The notes under the pieces are model-generated. The model was not told the origin of the DNA, did not search any database, and was given only the letters and a program-made list of their open reading frames with translations. From assembly GCA_963820395.1 (NCBI GenBank), contig CAWGAE010000013.1, forward strand, positions 124,001 to 188,000: DNA of 64,000 nucleotides, written 5' to 3'. Below, one piece after another: positions 59,490 through 64,000 of the stretch; within the stretch, counting starts at the first letter, position 1; each line of letters begins with the position of its first letter. This DNA comes from DATFVJ01 sp963820395. Lineage in GTDB: Bacteria > Actinomycetota > Actinomycetes > Streptosporangiales > Streptosporangiaceae. A program made the translations under genes and the position numbers.

Positions 59490-60128
59490 TCAGCTTGCTG
59501 GGACGTGCACGGCGATCTCGCCGCCGAGGCGGGCACCGGCGGACAGGCTTAGGTCATCACCGCTCCAGAACCGGCCGGGGTCATACCAGGTCGGCTGGCG
59601 CCCGCCCGGGAGCAGCCCCATGGCCTGGTAGGTGACCCCGACGACCTCTGCGCAATAGGCCGTCTTCAGGTCCGCGTCACGCGCGCGGCTCCTGAATCGC
59701 GGCATCCGCCCCCCCAGCCACTGCGACGCCAGCCGGACAGTGGCGGGGAACGGCGTGCCGTCCAGGCGGGCGATGGTGCGCAGGACGGCATCCTCCGTCT
59801 CCCGGGTGAATGAGCAGTCGAGCTGGCGCAGCCACGCCTGCTGCCCGTATCGGGTGGCCCAGACGATCACCGCCGCGCGCAGGTCGTGCAACTGCACCCC
59901 GCGGTGGTTGGTCCCTGACCACATGTCGGGCAGCGACCGGCTGAGCTCGGCGTGCCACATCAGCGGCGGCAGGTCGTCCACGACGACGGACATGCCCACG
60001 TGGTTCACCGGGCTGTTGGTGCTTACCCGGATGGCGCGATCTGCGGCCTTGTGCCCGCGAAACAGCCACACGTCGCCGGTTCGGGTCAGGTCGAGTGCTT
60101 CATCGAGGGTGATGCGCGCACCAGGCAC
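59490..60128 (-). CDS. YiiX/NlpC-P60-like papain-fold hydrolase
   Basis: 212 residues from ATG 60128. TGDVWLFRGHKAADRAIRVS and SPVNHVGMSVVVDD place a His after a strand, and TAYCAEVVGVTYQAMGLLPG puts Cys in a helix near residue 170, the permuted order of YiiX-type (orthopoxvirus G6R) enzymes; WHAELS may give the third residue. These cleave amide or ester bonds in peptidoglycan or lipids. No signal peptide is seen. Upstream of the calpain-like gene on the same strand; a functional link is possible but not shown. Confidence 0.7.
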   Translation of the reverse strand: MPGARITLDEALDLTRTGDVWLFRGHKAADRAIRVSTNSPVNHVGMSVVVDDLPPLMWHAELSRSLPDMWSGTNHRGVQLHDLRAAVIVWATRYGQQAWLRQLDCSFTRETEDAVLRTIARLDGTPFPATVRLASQWLGGRMPRFRSRARDADLKTAYCAEVVGVTYQAMGLLPGGRQPTWYDPGRFWSGDDLSLSAGARLGGEIAVHVPAS

Positions 60129-60145
60129 GGTCGTAGCCTAGGCGG

Positions 60146-60376
60146 ATGCGCTGGTGGAAAGTACTGGGGTTGGCGGGCTTCATTGGTGTCGCTGCCACCG
60201 GAGCGGTGATCGTCCGTGCCGAGCGGCGGCGCCGCGCGTACACGCCGGAAGAGATCCGGGACCGGCTGCACGCACGGTTCGCGGAGGCGGCCGAGACGGC
60301 GGAGGCGGCCGGAGCACCAGGGGAGGGCGTGACGTGGGCGTCCGGGGGAGCGCCGGTCTGCGGGACTGGCGGTTAG
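60146..60376 (+). CDS. Small membrane-anchored protein
   Basis: 76 residues from ATG 60146. One N-terminal membrane helix (KVLGLAGFIGVAATGAVIV), then the basic stretch RAERRRRAYTPEEIRDRLHA and an Ala/Glu helix. Common short actinobacterial protein of unknown role. Divergent from the YiiX-like gene with an 18-base gap; its end overlaps that of the aldo/keto reductase by four bases. Confidence 0.75.
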   Translation: MRWWKVLGLAGFIGVAATGAVIVRAERRRRAYTPEEIRDRLHARFAEAAETAEAAGAPGEGVTWASGGAPVCGTGG

Positions 60377-61422
60377 CTGACCCGGCGGTCGGGCAGCGGC
60401 CTGCGACGCAGGGCCGGATCGGTGATCGACGGCGGGTCGTACCCGGCGTCGGCGCGGTTGAGGTTGGTGCCTGGCGGGACGACCGTGTCGATCTTGTCCA
60501 GAACGTCGTCGTCGAGCGACAGCTTCGCGGCGGCAAGCAGGTCGGTGAGCTGGTCCATAGTGCGCGGGCCGATGATCGCAGCCGTCACCGCTGGATGAGC
60601 GGCGACGAACGCGAGCGCCATGTGGGCCAGCGAGCAGCCGACGTCCTCTGCGATCTTGGTCAGCTCCTCCACCGCCGCCATCTTGGCCTGGTTGACGGGG
60701 AGCGAAGGGTCGAAACGCAGCGGCAGCCGTGCCGCGCGGCCGCGGGTCATATCCACGTTCGCAGCCTTGCGGTACTTGCCGGTCAGCCAGCCGCCCGCCA
60801 GCGGGCTCCAGACGATGGCACCCATGCCGTAGCGGGCACAGGTCGGGAGCACCGCTGTCTCCACGCCGCGTACCAGGATCGAGTAGGGCGGCTGTTCACA
60901 GCGGAACCGGACGTGCCCCCGCCGCTCAGCGACCCACTGAGCCTCTACGATCTGGTCCACCGGGAACGTCGAGGAGCCGATCGCGCGGACCTTGCCCGAG
61001 TGGACGAGATCGGAGAGCGCCGACAGGGTCTCGTCGAGGTCGGTGGATGGGTCCGGCCGGTGGATCTGGTACAGGTCTATGTGGTCGGTCCGCAAGCGCC
61101 GCAGGCTGGCCTCGACCTCGCGCACGAGCCAGCGCCGCGAATTGCCCGCCATGTTCGGGTCCGGGCCCATCGCCACATGGGCCTTGGTGGCAAGGATCAC
61201 CTGGTCGCGGCGGCCCTCCAGCGCCTCGCCGACGATCTCCTCCGACTCGCCTGCGGAGTAGACGTCCGCGGTGTCGATGAAGTTGATCCCCGCATCCAAC
61301 GCCGCGTGGATGATCCGTACGGACTCCGCGTGGTCGGCGTTGCCCCACGCACCGAACATCATCGCCCCGAGACAGTAGGGGCTCACCTTGATCCCGGTGC
61401 CGCCCAGCGTGCGCATCCGCAT
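60373..61422 (-). CDS. Aldo/keto reductase
   Basis: NADP(H)-dependent reductase of aldehydes or ketones. 349 residues from ATG 61422 (GGGAG upstream; a second ATG two codons on). MRTLGGTGIKVSPYCLGAMM, Asp and Tyr in FIDTADVYSAGESEEIVG, Lys in ILATKAHVAMG and His in IDLYQIHRPDPSTD form the catalytic tetrad; AAIIGPRTMDQLTDLL is the cofactor site. Substrate unknown. Confidence 0.93.
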   Translation of the reverse strand: MRMRTLGGTGIKVSPYCLGAMMFGAWGNADHAESVRIIHAALDAGINFIDTADVYSAGESEEIVGEALEGRRDQVILATKAHVAMGPDPNMAGNSRRWLVREVEASLRRLRTDHIDLYQIHRPDPSTDLDETLSALSDLVHSGKVRAIGSSTFPVDQIVEAQWVAERRGHVRFRCEQPPYSILVRGVETAVLPTCARYGMGAIVWSPLAGGWLTGKYRKAANVDMTRGRAARLPLRFDPSLPVNQAKMAAVEELTKIAEDVGCSLAHMALAFVAAHPAVTAAIIGPRTMDQLTDLLAAAKLSLDDDVLDKIDTVVPPGTNLNRADAGYDPPSITDPALRRRPLPDRRVS

Positions 61423-61708
61423 GACTGACCGCTCCCTCGTCCAATCGGCTTCGGCGTTCCGCACTTCCCATCCTGCCCGCCCGGCCGGGACCTGCCTCGA
61501 CGAGGGGCCCGGCGCCGTCAATCTGGAAGGTGGAGCCAGCCGAGCGGCGAACTCGCCGAATCGACGGCGAAGCGGTCGGGCAATGTAGGCCACAATAGGG
61601 CAAGGGTCGCCAAACAGTCACCGCGTCATTACCGTTAGCATCAGCGAAGCAGGCGGCAGGATTCCCGCATGTGGCGGGCAACCGAGAGGTGGGAGGCGGC
61701 CGGATAAC

Positions 61709-63844
61709 GTGGGCATGATGAACAGGCTGAAGAGCGCGACGAGCCCCTATCTGCTGCAGCACGCCGACAACCCGGTGGACTGGTGGCCGTGGTCGAAGGA
61801 CGCCTTTGACGAGGCGAGGCACCGCGAGCTGCCTGTGCTCCTTTCGGTTGGCTACTCGGCCTGTCACTGGTGTCATGTCATGGCACATGAGTCGTTCGAA
61901 GACCCGCAGACCGCCGCGCTGATGAACGAGAACCTGGTGGCCATCAAGGTGGACCGCGAGGAGCGGCCGGACATCGATGCCGTCTACATGACCGCGACGC
62001 AGGCAATGGCCGGCCAGGGCGGCTGGCCGATGACGGTCTTTATGACCCCGGACGGCGAGCCGTTCTTCTGCGGCACCTACTTCCCGCGCGAGGCCTTCCA
62101 GCGCCTGATCGCCACCGTCGCGCGGACCTGGAGCGAGGAGCGGGGCCGGATCATCGGTCAGGCGAACCGGATCGCCGCGGCGCTGGCCGAGCATGCGGCG
62201 GCGCCGCACGTCCAGTCCGGGACCCCGCCGCAAGACACCGCTCCGCAATACACTGGGCAGCAAGACACCACGTGGCGCGCACAGCTCGACGTGGCCCTCG
62301 CCGACGCGGTCACGGCGCTCGAACTCGACTTCGATGAGGCGCGCGGTGGGTTCGGTGGCGCGCCCAAGTTTCCGCCGTCGATGGTGCTCGAGTTCCTGCT
62401 GCGCCACCACGAGCGGACCGGCAACGGTGCCGCGCTGCGGATGGCTGAGGCGACCGCTGAGGCGATGGCGCGCGGCGGTATGTACGACCAGCTTGGCGGA
62501 GGTTTCGCGCGGTACTCGGTGGACGCCTCATGGGTGGTGCCGCACTTCGAGAAGATGCTCTACGACAATGCCCTGCTCGCGCGCGTCTACGCGCACCTGT
62601 GGCGCCGCACGGGCTCCGAACTCGCCCGCCGTGTCGCCGCCGAGACCTGCGATTGGATGATCCGCGAGCTGCGCACGCCGGAGGGTGGTTTCGCGTCCGC
62701 GCTCGACGCCGACAGCGAGGGCGAAGAGGGCCGGTTCTACGTCTGGACGCCTGGCCAGCTTGCCGACGCGCTTGGCGACGACGACGGGCGGTACGCGGCT
62801 CAGGCGTTCGGTGTGGCTCCGGAGTCTGCGCTGGATCCCACGGCCGGTACGTTCGAGCATGGCAGTTCGGTGCTCCAGTACAGGCGCGATACAACTGATC
62901 CCGAACGGCTGCGCGGCATTCGCTCCGCTCTCTTGACCGTACGCGCCGCCCGGATCCGGCCCGGACGGGACGACAAGATCGTCGCTGCCTGGAACGGCCT
63001 CGCGATCTCGGCGCTGGCAGAAACCGGCCTGCTGCTTGGCCGGCCCGATCTGGTGGCCGCCGCTGCGGACGCGGCCCGGCTGCTCGCCGAACTGCACATG
63101 CATGTCACCAGCCAGGGCGCGCGGCTGGCACGGACCTCGCGAGACGGCGTGACCGGCCCGGGCGACGGCGTGCTTGAGGACTACGCGTGCGTTGCCGAGG
63201 GACTGCTCACGCTCGCCGGTGTGACCGGCGAGGCCCGCTGGGTGATGGTAGCGGGCAACCTGATCGGCACGGCGCTTGACCGGTTCGGCGACGGCAACGG
63301 CGGCTTCTATGACACGGCCGATGACGCCGAACGCCTGCTGTACCGGCCGCAAGACCCGGCGGACAACGCGACTCCTTCCGGCTGGTTCGCGGCGGCGGGT
63401 GCGCTGCTGAGCTACAGCGCGCTGACCGGCTCACAGCGGCATTCGGACGCCGCTCGAGCAGCGCTGCTGCTCCTACCCGCGCTCGCGGGACGTTTCGCAC
63501 GTGCGGCCGGGTGGGGCCTCGCGGTCGCGGAGGCTTATCTGTCCGGCCCGGTCGAGATCGCGATCGTGGGTGATCCCGCCGATCCGCGCACGCAGGCCCT
63601 GCACCGGACCGCGCTTACGGTCGCCCCGCCTGGCGCGGTGATTGCGACGGGGCCGCCGGGTGACGGGGCTGGCGGTGCAGGCGAGGCTGGCGGTGTGGGC
63701 GGTGCACGCGTCCCGCTGTTGGCCGGCCGTGGCCTGGTCGGCGGCGTCCCCGCTGCCTACGTGTGCAGGGACTTCACCTGCCGCGCACCGGTGACCACCC
63801 CTGAGGAACTGCGCGCCGCGCTTGGCGGTGCGATCGCGTCATAG
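61709..63844 (+). CDS. Thioredoxin-domain protein YyaL/DUF255
   Basis: 711 residues from GTG 61709; ATGs two and three codons on are alternatives. The start RLKSATSPYLLQHADNPVDW and the thioredoxin-like SVGYSACHWCHVMAHESFED (C-H-W-C active site near 48) are the signature of spermatogenesis-associated protein 20-like proteins; the rest is an alpha/alpha-barrel (GGMYDQLGGGFARYSVD, HFEKMLYDNALLARVY). Physiological role unknown, perhaps redox or sugar epimerase-like. A Gly/Ala repeat sits near residue 650. Confidence 0.93.
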   Translation: MGMMNRLKSATSPYLLQHADNPVDWWPWSKDAFDEARHRELPVLLSVGYSACHWCHVMAHESFEDPQTAALMNENLVAIKVDREERPDIDAVYMTATQAMAGQGGWPMTVFMTPDGEPFFCGTYFPREAFQRLIATVARTWSEERGRIIGQANRIAAALAEHAAAPHVQSGTPPQDTAPQYTGQQDTTWRAQLDVALADAVTALELDFDEARGGFGGAPKFPPSMVLEFLLRHHERTGNGAALRMAEATAEAMARGGMYDQLGGGFARYSVDASWVVPHFEKMLYDNALLARVYAHLWRRTGSELARRVAAETCDWMIRELRTPEGGFASALDADSEGEEGRFYVWTPGQLADALGDDDGRYAAQAFGVAPESALDPTAGTFEHGSSVLQYRRDTTDPERLRGIRSALLTVRAARIRPGRDDKIVAAWNGLAISALAETGLLLGRPDLVAAAADAARLLAELHMHVTSQGARLARTSRDGVTGPGDGVLEDYACVAEGLLTLAGVTGEARWVMVAGNLIGTALDRFGDGNGGFYDTADDAERLLYRPQDPADNATPSGWFAAAGALLSYSALTGSQRHSDAARAALLLLPALAGRFARAAGWGLAVAEAYLSGPVEIAIVGDPADPRTQALHRTALTVAPPGAVIATGPPGDGAGGAGEAGGVGGARVPLLAGRGLVGGVPAAYVCRDFTCRAPVTTPEELRAALGGAIAS

Positions 63845-64000
63845 TCGGGCGCGTCATAGTCGGGCGCGTCATAGTCGGCGTTTCATAGGCGGTCGCTTCA
63901 TATCCGGGCAATCTCATGTGCCTGGCCCGGTACAGGGATGGCCCGTTGCTGGGGTCTGGGCTGGTCATGTCCGGGCAGTGCATGTCCGGGCTGTGCATGT
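63839..64000. repeat. Short tandem repeats after last gene
   Basis: The last codons and stop of the YyaL gene lie in a 15-base unit TCATAGTCGGGCGCG repeated two and a half times (63839-63880), so the stop codon is present in several copies. At 63966-64000 another 15-base unit, CATGTCCGGGCAGTG, occurs twice with one change, then starts again at the window edge. No gene seen here. Confidence 0.8.

Overview
The window comes from a high-GC Gram-positive actinomycete. Signs of this are a mycothiol S-conjugate amidase, an F420/PPOX-type flavoprotein, an actinobacterial FtsB/DUF501/Ppx cluster, many GTG and TTG starts, and very G/C-rich third codon positions. The order mfd, SurA-like lipoprotein, mazG, eno, ftsB, DUF501, ppx, ndh is the one known from Streptomyces and Streptosporangiales, so a relative of those orders is likely. 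The species cannot be named from sequence alone.

Positions 1 to about 15,260 are an integrated mobile element with visibly lower GC than the rest. It holds an IS30 transposase cut by the window edge, two opposed runs of tiny, often ATGA-coupled genes of phage style, a DnaQ-like exonuclease, a ParB-like DNA-binding protein, two small secreted proteins, a small serine recombinase, and a large serine integrase at the right end. Two insertion sequences sit inside: an IS1380 copy that splits a gene of unknown function, and an IS5 copy with clear inverted ends. An inverted repeat at 15,207-15,264, just upstream of the integrase and before the first chromosomal gene, is the best candidate for the attachment site.

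From 15,377 the chromosome resumes. The first part handles acyl-CoA and sulfur: an ACT-domain protein, prpE (propionyl-CoA synthetase), a SatP-type acetate transporter, OsmC, cysN, and a fusion of a degenerate ATP-sulfurylase domain with APS kinase. Next come a methyltransferase and the cluster mfd, SurA-like lipoprotein, mazG, eno, ftsB, DUF501, ppx, UDG, ndh, then a tRNA-like gene. A thiolase and a cbs-metB transsulfuration pair follow. Then come a VWA/AAA (CoxE/MoxR-like) pair, a ROK kinase, a secreted protein, aldehyde dehydrogenase with DUF779, threonine dehydratase, hpd with a divergent Lrp regulator, greA and mca.

From about 56,100 to 60,100 the sequence is accessory and decayed: a flavodoxin with its middle deleted, a PIN-toxin fragment, and, intact among them, a calpain-like cysteine protease with a disordered repeat-bearing N-terminus whose stop codon overlaps the start of a small DUF6406-like gene. 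This looks like a toxin and immunity pair. An aldo/keto reductase and a YyaL-type thioredoxin-domain protein close the window.

Two things recur across the chromosomal part. Single-base frameshifts break otherwise conserved genes (mfd, the SurA-like lipoprotein, DUF501, the VWA protein), so either the assembly has indels or these genes are decaying. Short tandem repeats, both in-frame and intergenic, are unusually common: a 15-bp unit in mfd, a 128-bp unit between prpE and satP, and others in ppx, mazG and at several gene ends.
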